A stretch of 25,710 nucleotides of DNA, from contig JACPBN010000046.1 of assembly GCA_016180275.1 (NCBI GenBank), positions 1 to 25,710 of the forward strand, written 5' to 3'. A program made the translations under genes and the position numbers. Positions 15,105 to 22,026 of this stretch are shown one piece after another. The stretch comes from Candidatus Woesearchaeota archaeon (GTDB lineage: Archaea; Nanobdellota; Nanobdellia; Woesearchaeales; UBA10200). Position 1 is the stretch's first letter; each line of letters starts with the position of its first letter. Under the pieces are notes generated by a model. The model saw only the letters and a list, made by a program, of their open reading frames with translations, did not search any database and was not told the DNA's origin.

Positions 15105-15509
15105 ATGGTTACTAGCTTACAAAAAAACTCAGAAGATAAACAAGAAAAGCCTGAACAACAAAAGACAGAAGCAAAGGCTGATGCTAAAGATAATAAAGCT
15201 AATGCTTCTGCAGCTGATGCTTCTGCAGAGATCAATAAAGAGTTGATTAAGCATGTGGCAGCACTTGCAAGATTAAAATTAACTGAGAAGGAACTGGAAA
15301 AGTTTGTGCCTGAATTAAAAGAAATAATAAATACCTTCTCGCAGCTGAACAAAGTCAATGTTGATAATGTTGAGCCAAGCTTCCAGCCTGTTGAATTAAA
15401 AAATGCATTAAGGGATGATATCGTTGAGAAAAGCTTCACAAATGAGGAAGCGCTTTCTAATGCAGAGCATAAGAAAGAAGGATATTTTAAAGGGCCAAGT
15501 GTGATGTAG
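15105..15509 (+). CDS. gatC: Asp/Glu-tRNA amidotransferase subunit C with a charged N-terminal extension
   Basis: GatC is the small belt-like subunit that holds GatA and GatB together in the GatCAB complex. The conserved part begins near residue 46: LIKHVAALARLKLTEKELEKF, then ELKEIINTFSQLNKVN, VDNVEPSFQPV, LRDDIVEKSF and the glycine-rich end GYFKGPSVM (quoted in pieces). At 134 residues it is longer than the usual ~95 because of a ~45-residue N-terminal tail rich in Lys, Glu, Ala and Gln. An internal start near the conserved core is not obvious, so the tail is kept. gatA follows after 78 bp. Confidence 0.9.
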   Translation: MVTSLQKNSEDKQEKPEQQKTEAKADAKDNKANASAADASAEINKELIKHVAALARLKLTEKELEKFVPELKEIINTFSQLNKVNVDNVEPSFQPVELKNALRDDIVEKSFTNEEALSNAEHKKEGYFKGPSVM

Positions 15510-15587
15510 CGCTAATCAGCAGGAAGAATAGCCAGTATAATTAATTTAAGCATAACTAATATTGATATTATAATTTAAGTGAGAGTG

Positions 15588-17030
15588 ATGGAAGGAATTA
15601 CCAGAGTTAAGCAATACCTTGAATTTGTCAGGAACGAGACAGTTTCAGTAGAAGAATACACAGCAAGAGCAATAGACGAATCCAGAAAAATAAACTCAGA
15701 GCATAATTATTTCAATATAATAACAGAAAGTTCTTCTCTGGAGCAGGCAAGAGAAATTGACAAAAAAATAAAAGCAAACAAAAAAGTTGGCAAGCTTGCC
15801 GGATTGCTTGTTTCTGTTAAAGACTGTATTTCAGTAAAGGGTGTTGAATCTCGCGCTGGAAGCAGAATACTTGATAATTACAGGCCATTATTTGATGCAA
15901 CTGCGGTTGCCAGATTAAGAAAAGAAGATGCCATCATAATAGGAAAAACTTCCCAGGATGAATTTGGTTTTGGCAGCTTTAATGCAAATGTAGGAGTGGA
16001 TTTTAAAATTCCCCTGAATCCTTTTGATAGAGAAAGAGTTACAGGCGGAAGCTCTGGTGGAAGTTGCGGCATAACACAAAAAGCTTCATTTGCCCATGTT
16101 TCATTGGGAGAAAGCACAGGCGGCTCAATAGTTGCACCGGCTGCCTTCTGCAGTGTATATGGCTTATGCCCTACATACGGCAGGGTTTCTAGATATGGCA
16201 TGATGGATTACGGCAGCAGCCTGGATAAAATCGGGCCAATAACAAAAGATTTGTATGAAAGCGCCTTGATTATGGAAATTATTTCTGGTTATGATGCAAA
16301 CGAAAGTACCACACTTAATGTGCCAAACGAGGAACACAGCAAATATCTTGAAAACGGCAATAGAAAGATCAGAGACATGAAAGTTGGCGTCGTCAAGGAA
16401 GCATTTGGCGCAGGAGTCAGCGAAGAGGTAAGAAATTTAGTTTGGGAAAATATTACTGAGCTTCAGAACCAGGGCGTTGAAGCAGAGGAGGTTTCTCTGC
16501 CATTAACGATGCAATATTCAATTCCTGCTTATTATCTGCTTGCTGTAAGCGAAGCATCAACCAACTTAGCAATGTATTGCGGAATGCGATACGGCAAGCA
16601 TGAGAAGCTTGAAGGCAATTTCAATGAGTATTTTTCTGAGGTAAGAAGCAGGAATTTTGGTGCAGAAGCAAAGAGGCGGATAATTCTGGGAACATTTGCA
16701 AGAATGTCCGGTTACAGAGATGCATATTACATCCGGGCAGCTAAAGTGAGAACTCTTATTATAAATGAATATAAGAGATTGTTCAAGAAATTTGATGCAT
16801 TAGTTACCCCTACAATGCCGATTTTGCCGCCAAAGTTTGCTGAGATTGAAAAATTAACTCCATTGCAGAATTACATGATGGATATTATGACTGTAGGTCC
16901 AAACCTTGCCGGGATGCCGCATCTGAATGTGCCTGCAGGATTTGAGAATGGATTGCCTGTTGGAATGCTGCTAGTCGGAGACCATCTGCAGGAAGGCAAA
17001 TTGCTTAGGCTGGCTAATGGGATTTATTGA
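15588..17030 (+). CDS. gatA: Asp/Glu-tRNA amidotransferase subunit A (glutaminase)
   Basis: GatA releases ammonia from glutamine, which passes to GatB to amidate Glu-tRNA(Gln) or Asp-tRNA(Asn). The amidase-signature triad is complete: Lys78 (LVSVKDC), cis-Ser156 (TGGSSGGS) and nucleophile Ser180 (GESTGGSIVAPA), numbered from ATG 15588. The GESTGGS form fits archaeal GatA better than the bacterial GSDTGGSIRQPA form. The product is 480 residues, near normal. ATG 15588 is preferred because GTGAG lies just upstream; GTG 15579 in the same frame would add three residues. The C-terminus (GMLLVGD...LANGIY) stops slightly earlier than in many homologues. Confidence 0.95.
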   Translation: MEGITRVKQYLEFVRNETVSVEEYTARAIDESRKINSEHNYFNIITESSSLEQAREIDKKIKANKKVGKLAGLLVSVKDCISVKGVESRAGSRILDNYRPLFDATAVARLRKEDAIIIGKTSQDEFGFGSFNANVGVDFKIPLNPFDRERVTGGSSGGSCGITQKASFAHVSLGESTGGSIVAPAAFCSVYGLCPTYGRVSRYGMMDYGSSLDKIGPITKDLYESALIMEIISGYDANESTTLNVPNEEHSKYLENGNRKIRDMKVGVVKEAFGAGVSEEVRNLVWENITELQNQGVEAEEVSLPLTMQYSIPAYYLLAVSEASTNLAMYCGMRYGKHEKLEGNFNEYFSEVRSRNFGAEAKRRIILGTFARMSGYRDAYYIRAAKVRTLIINEYKRLFKKFDALVTPTMPILPPKFAEIEKLTPLQNYMMDIMTVGPNLAGMPHLNVPAGFENGLPVGMLLVGDHLQEGKLLRLANGIY

Positions 17031-17091
17031 TATGATTATGCCTGCAGATAACGTTCCTTCTAAAGAATACAGATTCTAAAAATTAAAGACA

Positions 17092-17102
17092 AATATTTAA
17101 AA
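17092..17102 (+). promoter_or_regulatory. TATA-like site before the zinc-ribbon gene
   Basis: AATATTTAAAA lies ~55 nt before the ATG at 17152, so the small genes after gatA may have their own transcript. Confidence 0.35.
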
Positions 17103-17151
17103 ACAATAACGCTTTTATTTCTTATTATTAGATTTTATATTCGTGATAAAA

Positions 17152-17295
17152 ATGGCATACGACTATTCGCAAAAATCTTTGCAGGGCTTAGAGAACGAGG
17201 AAAAGCCAAAGCAGTGCCCAGACTGCAAAAGCAATGATATTGTGTTTGAGAAGGATGAGGTACTTTGCAGGAAATGCGGATTTGTGTTTGAATAA
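17152..17295 (+). CDS. 47-residue TFB-like zinc-ribbon protein
   Basis: The ATG at 17152 follows GTGAT and opens a short frame that reads MAYDYSQKSLQGL... and carries CPDC, a 15-residue spacer, CRKCG and an FVFE end. Two CxxC pairs at this spacing, with DIVFEKDEVLCRKCGFVF, resemble the N-terminal zinc ribbon of archaeal transcription factor B, where it contacts RNA polymerase. The rest of TFB (B-finger, cyclin folds) is absent, so this is a stand-alone ribbon rather than a truncated TFB with visible remains downstream. It lies 121 bp after gatA and 21 bp before another tiny gene. A role in transcription or translation is guesswork. Confidence 0.7.
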   Translation: MAYDYSQKSLQGLENEEKPKQCPDCKSNDIVFEKDEVLCRKCGFVFE

Positions 17296-17316
17296 AGAAG
17301 AAGAAGAGGTAAAATA

Positions 17317-17430
17317 ATGAATAAGAGACTAACATTAGAAGACAAAGGCTGGAATGAGCTTGCAGAGCTAAGCCTTAAAGAAGTATGGGATAATGAAAAA
17401 GATGAAAGCAATTGGAAGAAATATCTTTAG
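17317..17430 (+). CDS. 37-residue antitoxin-tail-like small protein
   Basis: The ATG follows GAGGTAAAATA, a good ribosome binding site. The product begins MNKRLTLEDKGWNELAELSL and ends KEVWDNEKDESNWKKYL. The SLxEVWDNExDxxW ending resembles the C-terminal tail by which VapB/RelB-type antitoxins embrace their toxins, but the DNA-binding domain of such antitoxins is missing and no toxin gene is adjacent. It may be an orphan antitoxin piece or an unrelated small protein. The good ribosome binding site and 21-bp spacing from the zinc-ribbon gene support real translation. Confidence 0.55.
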   Translation: MNKRLTLEDKGWNELAELSLKEVWDNEKDESNWKKYL

Positions 17431-17433
17431 GTA

Positions 17434-17443
17434 AATATATATA
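17434..17443 (+). promoter_or_regulatory. TATA box of the 17490 membrane protein gene
   Basis: AATATATATA begins just after the upstream stop codon; the expected start near 17464 leaves a ~25-nt leader holding the GAGGTCC ribosome binding site. Confidence 0.45.
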
Positions 17444-17489
17444 GTAGAAAGCTATTAAAAATATAATATAATCATAAAAAAGAGGTCCA

Positions 17490-18182
17490 ATGCCGCCAAT
17501 ATTATTAGCTGTACTGACTTACTTCTGGGAATTATTAAAGACATGGCTTTCATTATTTGCAGCGCCTATCTACAATTTAGAGATGCTCTGGATCATCATC
17601 CCAACATATTTAAACTGGATTTTTGCAGATTTTTTTCAGGAGAAGAAAGGCACAAGCTTAGGCAATGCGATCAGCAATGCTGTTATCGTATTATGGGCTG
17701 CGATTGACTGGAGCAGGACCAGCATAAGGTTTTACGGCAATAAGCTGATAACAGGCTGGCATCTTGCAGGCAATGTATTTTCTGCACTTGTTGTTTTTGC
17801 TTATGGCGCGTGGATAGTATATGAGGGGATAAGGGCAAGGAATATTACACATTACATCGGCAGAATCAGGGTTGTGACATATATTGTTCTTATGATAACC
17901 CCATTAATATACAATTCCGACATTCCTATCGGCAAAGCAATATTTTCCATGATATTGTTCTTTCCTGTGTATTATTATCTCGTTGAATTGCTGGATTATT
18001 TATTGCCGGACCCTAAATCGATCAAGGAGGATGAAGGAAAATCAGGTACTGCAGGCAGTGGATCAAGCAGCTCTTTTGATTTATCAAATACATCAAGCAG
18101 CCCAGGAAGTTCAGATCTTGGAAATCTAGGCAGTCCGGACAATAATGCTTCACAAAATGATTTCAAGGATTTTAAGTTATGA
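17490..18182 (+). CDS. Archaeal multi-pass membrane protein with a Ser/Gly-rich tail
   Basis: The 230-residue protein starts at ATG 17490 after GAGGTCC. About five transmembrane helices are visible between residues ~5 and ~170 (for example LWIIIPTYLNWIFADFF, VFSALVVFAYGAWIVYEG, VVTYIVLMITPLI, FSMILFFPVYYYLVELLDYL). The last ~55 residues (after LLPDPKSIKEDEG) are Ser, Gly and Asn rich and probably disordered. No transport or catalytic motif is recognised. It reads as a conserved archaeal membrane protein of unknown role. It separates gatA from gatB; its products have no known link to tRNA amidation. A T-run follows its stop. Confidence 0.75.
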   Translation: MPPILLAVLTYFWELLKTWLSLFAAPIYNLEMLWIIIPTYLNWIFADFFQEKKGTSLGNAISNAVIVLWAAIDWSRTSIRFYGNKLITGWHLAGNVFSALVVFAYGAWIVYEGIRARNITHYIGRIRVVTYIVLMITPLIYNSDIPIGKAIFSMILFFPVYYYLVELLDYLLPDPKSIKEDEGKSGTAGSGSSSSFDLSNTSSSPGSSDLGNLGSPDNNASQNDFKDFKL

Positions 18183-18193
18183 CAGCATCCTTA

Positions 18194-18203
18194 GAATTTT
18201 TTT
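18194..18203 (+). terminator. T-run terminator candidate after the 17490 gene
   Basis: Seven consecutive T residues (18197-18203) follow the stop by ~15 bp. Archaeal RNA polymerase commonly stops at such T-tracts without a hairpin. Confidence 0.35.
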
Positions 18204-18300
18204 CTCAAAAGCATAAAACTTAAAAACAAAAACTAATTAGAGAGTAAAATAGAGTATGCCTGACTATTAATATCAAAAAATAAATAAAGGATATCAAAAA

Positions 18301-19731
18301 ATGACTAAACAATTATTACATCAATTTACAGGCGAGGTTGTCATTGGCTTGGAGGTTCATTGCCAACTAAACACTAACACAAAACTATTCTGCGGCTGCG
18401 CAACTTCGGGAAGCGAAGAACCGAACACAAGAACATGTGAAGTATGCTTAGGCCATCCTGGCAGCAAGCCTGTCTTGAACAAAAAAGCTTTAGAATTTGC
18501 TATGCGATTATGCCTTGCATTGGATTGCTACATTGCGCCAATAATTTGCTTCTCGAGAAAATCATACTTCTATCCGGATATGGCAAAAAACTACCAGATA
18601 ACACAGTATGAAGTGCCATTAGGCAATTCTGGAAAATTAAGATTAAGCACAGGAAAAGAAGTCGGGATAGAGAGAGTGCATATCGAGGAAGACCCTGCCG
18701 CATTAGTCCACCCAAATGGGATGCAGGAAAGCAAATATGTGCTCGTTGATTACAACAGAAGCGGAAATCCGTTATGCGAAATTGTTACAAAGCCAGAGAT
18801 GACTTCAGCAGATGAAGCAAGAGATTTTATGAAGCAGTTAGTCACAATTCTAGAGTATCTGAAGATATTTGATGTGAACAAATGCACCCTGCGCGCTGAT
18901 GCAAATGTTTCTGTAAAAGAGTCTGGGTATACAAGAGTAGAGATAAAGAATATTAATGGATTTAAAGAGATTGAAAGGGCAATTCTTTATGAAGTTGAAA
19001 GGCAGAAGAAAGAAGTAAAGGAAGGCAGAAAAATAGTGATGGATACTGTTGCATGGGATTCTGACAAAGGAGTAACTTTGCGTTTGCGCTCAAAGGAAAC
19101 AGAAGAGGATTATGGGTATATAATTGATCCTAACTTAGTTAAGACGGAAATCAGCAAAGACATGATAATGCATGCAAAAATGAACATGCCTGAGCTTCCG
19201 CAGGAGAAAGCCAAGCGCTATGTTGCAGAATTCAAGATAGAGAAGGATGATGCAGTTATTATCAGCAATGATCTGAATATTGCTGTTTTGTTTGAGAAAG
19301 TTGCTGATGAGATTAATCCTATTGCTGCATCAAAATGGTTCAGAAAAGAGCTGTTGAGAGTGCTTAACCTGAATAAGCTGGATGCCTCTCAGCTGCTTAT
19401 TGATGAAAGGCACATAATTGATCTGCTGAAATTATTGCAGGACGGCAAGATAAGTGATAGGGTTTCTCAGCGCTTATTGGAGAGAATAATTATAGAGCCT
19501 GCAATGCCTAGCGACATTGTAAAGAAAGAAAACTTGGAAAAAGTCCAGGACAAGAGTCAGCTGGAAAAGATATGTGAAGACGTAATAAAGACACATGCTT
19601 CTGTCGCAAAAGAATATTTATCTGGAAAAGGAGAAGCGCTTAATTACCTTATCGGTAGAGTCATGCACGCAACACAGGGAAAGGCAGATGCCAAGGAAGT
19701 AAAATACATGATAAGGAAACTGGTTAAATAA
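18301..19731 (+). CDS. gatB: Asp/Glu-tRNA amidotransferase subunit B
   Basis: GatB binds the misacylated tRNA, phosphorylates the acyl group with ATP and accepts ammonia from GatA. The 476-residue protein shows the catalytic cradle from EVVIGLEVHCQLNT onward, the zinc site Cys31/Cys33/Cys46/Cys49 (LFCGCATSG, TCEVCLGHPG), SYFYPDMAKNYQITQYEVPL, HIEEDPA and DYNRSGNPLCEIV. It ends with the YqeY/GatB tail domain (VMHATQGKADAKEVKYMIRKL). The start ATG 18301 follows GGATATC. Archaea usually have GatDE for Gln-tRNA and use GatCAB mainly for Asn; whether GatDE exists here cannot be seen. It is separated from gatA by three unrelated small genes. Confidence 0.97.
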   Translation: MTKQLLHQFTGEVVIGLEVHCQLNTNTKLFCGCATSGSEEPNTRTCEVCLGHPGSKPVLNKKALEFAMRLCLALDCYIAPIICFSRKSYFYPDMAKNYQITQYEVPLGNSGKLRLSTGKEVGIERVHIEEDPAALVHPNGMQESKYVLVDYNRSGNPLCEIVTKPEMTSADEARDFMKQLVTILEYLKIFDVNKCTLRADANVSVKESGYTRVEIKNINGFKEIERAILYEVERQKKEVKEGRKIVMDTVAWDSDKGVTLRLRSKETEEDYGYIIDPNLVKTEISKDMIMHAKMNMPELPQEKAKRYVAEFKIEKDDAVIISNDLNIAVLFEKVADEINPIAASKWFRKELLRVLNLNKLDASQLLIDERHIIDLLKLLQDGKISDRVSQRLLERIIIEPAMPSDIVKKENLEKVQDKSQLEKICEDVIKTHASVAKEYLSGKGEALNYLIGRVMHATQGKADAKEVKYMIRKLVK

Positions 19732-19748
19732 AATTTTCTTTTAAATAT

Positions 19749-20048
19749 TCACCTTATTAATTCCGATTCCTTTCTCAAATCTTCTAGTGAGAATTTAGAT
19801 ACAAATCCCTTGTTTATAAGATACTTCTCCATATCAAAAATACTTGTGCCTGCAAGAGTTGCAGCTTCACTTATTGTCATTTTTTCTTCCATATAATCTT
19901 TTGCTGCTTTTTCCTTTATAAATTCCTTATATCCTATCAATGAAAGCTTTCTTAAGATGGTGCTCCTATCTATAGCCTCATCTTTACTGAGTTTCTCAAT
20001 CTTTTTCAAAAAATCTTCTTCCAACCTTATCCCTATTGCTTCTGACAT
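19749..20048 (-). CDS. UPF0175-like antitoxin with an N-terminal ribbon-helix-helix segment
   Basis: The 99-residue protein begins AIGIRLEEDFLKKIEKLSKD, a ribbon-helix-helix type DNA-binding strand and helix, then RSTILRKLSLIGYKEF. The C-terminal half has AAKDYMEEKMTISEAATLAG followed by TSIFDMEKYLINKGF, the UPF0175 core. ATG 20048 follows the toxin's stop by one base, and its GGAGG site lies in the toxin's last codons, so translation is coupled. It should neutralise the DUF3368 protein and repress the shared promoter. It ends 17 bp from the convergent gatB stop. The antitoxin comes second, the reverse of the order I usually associate with this pair. Confidence 0.85.
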   Translation of the reverse strand: MSEAIGIRLEEDFLKKIEKLSKDEAIDRSTILRKLSLIGYKEFIKEKAAKDYMEEKMTISEAATLAGTSIFDMEKYLINKGFVSKFSLEDLRKESELIR

Positions 20049-20049
20049 T

Positions 20050-20535
20050 TTATTCCTCCAGTAGCTTATCTAAAACAGATACATGAAACCACCCTATCTC
20101 TTTTAACTTGGTTATAGCGCTTAAATATTTCTCTTTAGTTATCTTTTTCTTTTGATATAGCTTAAGTATTATCGTTAGTGTGCCTATAACTTTTAAATCT
20201 AAAACCTCTCTTTTTTTTCTTAGATTATCATCATCACTGGCTATTAAATCTGCTTTTAGCTGCCAATATAATGCAGTAGTCTCAGCTTCACCACCATGAA
20301 GATTAAAGTCATTTGCCTTTGCTACTAATTCTTTGTCTGCCTTTCTAATTTCAATTAATTTTTTGCCAATAATATCCCTGATAATCACAGCATCTTCGTA
20401 TTGGTTTTTTAGGGTTGTTTCTTGATACACTCTTTCACTGATAATTATCCTATCAAAGTAATTGCAAGCCGTTTCTAACAAGGTAATTTTAGCCAAATGA
20501 ATCAAAACCATTGAATCTTTAACTAAAGTTACCAT
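20050..20535 (-). CDS. DUF3368 PIN-like RNase toxin
   Basis: The 161-residue protein follows the DUF3368 pattern: VKDSMVLIHLAKITLL (first acidic residue, Asp7), IIISERVYQET, LHGGEAETTALYWQLKADLI (second acidic residue), ASDDDNLRKKREVLDLKV and IGTLTIILKLYQ. PIN-fold toxins cut RNA with a Mg-bound acidic cluster; the key acids are present, so it is probably active. The start ATG 20535 is only a few bases after the predicted transcript start, so the message is nearly leaderless. It forms an operon with the antitoxin at 19749-20048. It may be a stress or genome-stabilising toxin-antitoxin module. Confidence 0.85.
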   Translation of the reverse strand: MVTLVKDSMVLIHLAKITLLETACNYFDRIIISERVYQETTLKNQYEDAVIIRDIIGKKLIEIRKADKELVAKANDFNLHGGEAETTALYWQLKADLIASDDDNLRKKREVLDLKVIGTLTIILKLYQKKKITKEKYLSAITKLKEIGWFHVSVLDKLLEE

Positions 20536-20568
20536 TGTAATACATTGTGCACATTGTAGTATATAAAG
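20533..20568 (-). promoter_or_regulatory. Toxin-antitoxin promoter overlapped by three CATTGT operator repeats
   Basis: The minus-strand TATA (CTTTATATACT, 20558-20568) predicts a start near 20538. On the plus strand CATTGT occurs at 20533, 20543 and 20552, a 9-10 bp period covering the start site up to the TATA box. Such direct repeats are typical targets of ribbon-helix-helix repressors, so autoregulation by the antitoxin is likely. Confidence 0.6.
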
Positions 20569-20657
20569 ATTTCCATAGTGCAGAATATATAATTTAAATT
20601 TTACACCGACCCTATTTTACCTAAAACGACAATATTTATATTTTATATTGAGAAGCC

Positions 20658-20705
20658 AAAAAAAAGAAAAGAGACAAATGTTAAGAAAAGAGAAAAGATA
20701 AAATA
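20658..20705 (-). terminator. Pyrimidine-rich terminator of the herA-mre11 operon
   Basis: On the minus strand the ~48 nt downstream of mre11 are almost all T and C, with one run of eight T. Such U-rich tracts end transcription in archaea. They lie between mre11 and the toxin promoter. Confidence 0.5.
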
Positions 20706-20733
20706 ATTAGTTAGAATGATTAATTAGTAGTTA

Positions 20734-22026
20734 TCAAATATCCAATATCCTTTTAACTTCCTCCCTAACCCTGTTCTCAAAATCAGCTACCTTCTCTCCT
20801 TCACCACGCTCATTTCCCAGAGAAACAAGAAGCTCTTGCGTAATTCTTTTCTCTTTGTCATTTCTCTCAGTTTCATTGCCTGAGCTCTCAAAAGCAGAAA
20901 CTTTAATCTTGCCGATATGCTCTCTAACCAGATTCTCTTCTATCTCCTCTGGCTTAGAAGCATCAATAGTTATTTCAGTAAGCTGAGTTGTCTCAAGCGC
21001 ATTTGTATTTTTCATCACAAAATATGCGCCAGAGTTATAAAACAGATCAAAGATCTCATTTAAGTTTATTTCAGATATTTTGCCAGCTTCAAGCTTGCCA
21101 GATAATCTTATTGTAACAATTGCATTGTTTAAGCCGGGAGTTTTATTGAGCTCACTTTCCTTACTTATCCCATTGATACTGTCACGAAGCATCTGTTCAA
21201 CTGCCTGCGGAGTCTTATGGCCGCAGTCTGATTCAATGCAGACAGTTTCATGCAGTTTTACTTCCTTAAATATCAGCAGCCCATTGTCATAAATATAAAA
21301 GCCGCCGTGCTTTAATTTTTCAATCTCGCTGAAATTGTTTGGAAACAAAGGCCCGGGATAAACAACATTTTTATAGCCTGCTTCTTCCATATTGACATCT
21401 GCTGCAATATGCACATGGCCGCCTGCATAATACTCAAATCTTTTTGGCAGAAAACTGATAGGCGCAGAATCCATCTTCTCAAGGTCTTTTGGCTTTAGCT
21501 CAGTCAAAGCTGTGTGAAACATGAATATCTTAAAGCCAGATTCAGACTCAAGATTGGCTAGATCAAGAGCCTCATAATAAATTCTGTCTAACATTCCGCG
21601 CTTTCCTAACAAGCCTGTTATTTTTGCGCCTGTTTTCTTGTCAACTGTAAAATCCAACATTAACCTGGATTTGCTTTTGTCGCTTTCATCCTCAATAATC
21701 CTGCCTTTGGCAACATTGACTAACAGCCCTGCACTCTCAAGCACATCAATCAAAGTCTTGCCACTCGGCGAGAAATCATGGCTTCCTGCAATTGCATAAA
21801 CAGGAATATCATTATCTTTTAACTCACGAAATTTTGTTGCAGCTATTTTGAGAGACTCAATAGAAGGCAGAGATGTGTTGAACAAATCCCCTGCAATCAG
21901 CACAAAATCCACTTTTTCTTCTATGCATTTATCTATTGCAATTTCAAATGCCTTATTGGAGACAGCCCTTAATTTAGGATCTCTCCAAGCTCCGATGTGA
22001 CAATCAGCTAAATGCGCAAATTTCAT
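20734..22026 (-). CDS. mre11: Mre11 DNA double-strand-break repair nuclease
   Basis: Mre11 is the Mn-dependent exo/endonuclease of the Mre11-Rad50 complex that resects DNA ends together with HerA and NurA. The 430-residue protein shows the calcineurin-like phosphoesterase motifs: Asp8-x-His10 (LADCHIG), Asp47 (IAGDLFN), GSHD (81-84), His171 (FMFHTAL) and GGHVHI with His204 and His206. The usual GNHD Asn is Ser82, a variant I believe occurs in some archaeal Mre11. The C-terminal part holds the capping domain and a Glu/Lys-rich tail that would meet Rad50. Its ATG overlaps herA's stop by four bases (ATGA). No rad50 lies in the window. Confidence 0.93.
   Translation of the reverse strand: MKFAHLADCHIGAWRDPKLRAVSNKAFEIAIDKCIEEKVDFVLIAGDLFNTSLPSIESLKIAATKFRELKDNDIPVYAIAGSHDFSPSGKTLIDVLESAGLLVNVAKGRIIEDESDKSKSRLMLDFTVDKKTGAKITGLLGKRGMLDRIYYEALDLANLESESGFKIFMFHTALTELKPKDLEKMDSAPISFLPKRFEYYAGGHVHIAADVNMEEAGYKNVVYPGPLFPNNFSEIEKLKHGGFYIYDNGLLIFKEVKLHETVCIESDCGHKTPQAVEQMLRDSINGISKESELNKTPGLNNAIVTIRLSGKLEAGKISEINLNEIFDLFYNSGAYFVMKNTNALETTQLTEITIDASKPEEIEENLVREHIGKIKVSAFESSGNETERNDKEKRITQELLVSLGNERGEGEKVADFENRVREEVKRILDI

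Noticed and set aside
16115..16140. GatA inactivated by GGSIV instead of GGSIR
   Set aside because: The catalytic Lys and both Ser are present, and GESTGGSI without the Arg fits archaeal GatA as I remember it.
17031..17087. Short frame after gatA (MIMPADNVPSKEYRF)
   Set aside because: Fifteen codons with no ribosome binding site and no resemblance to a GatA C-terminus.
20658..20705. Tiny frame MLRKEKR in the gap before mre11
   Set aside because: Seven codons within a purine tract better explained as the U-rich terminator of the minus-strand operon.
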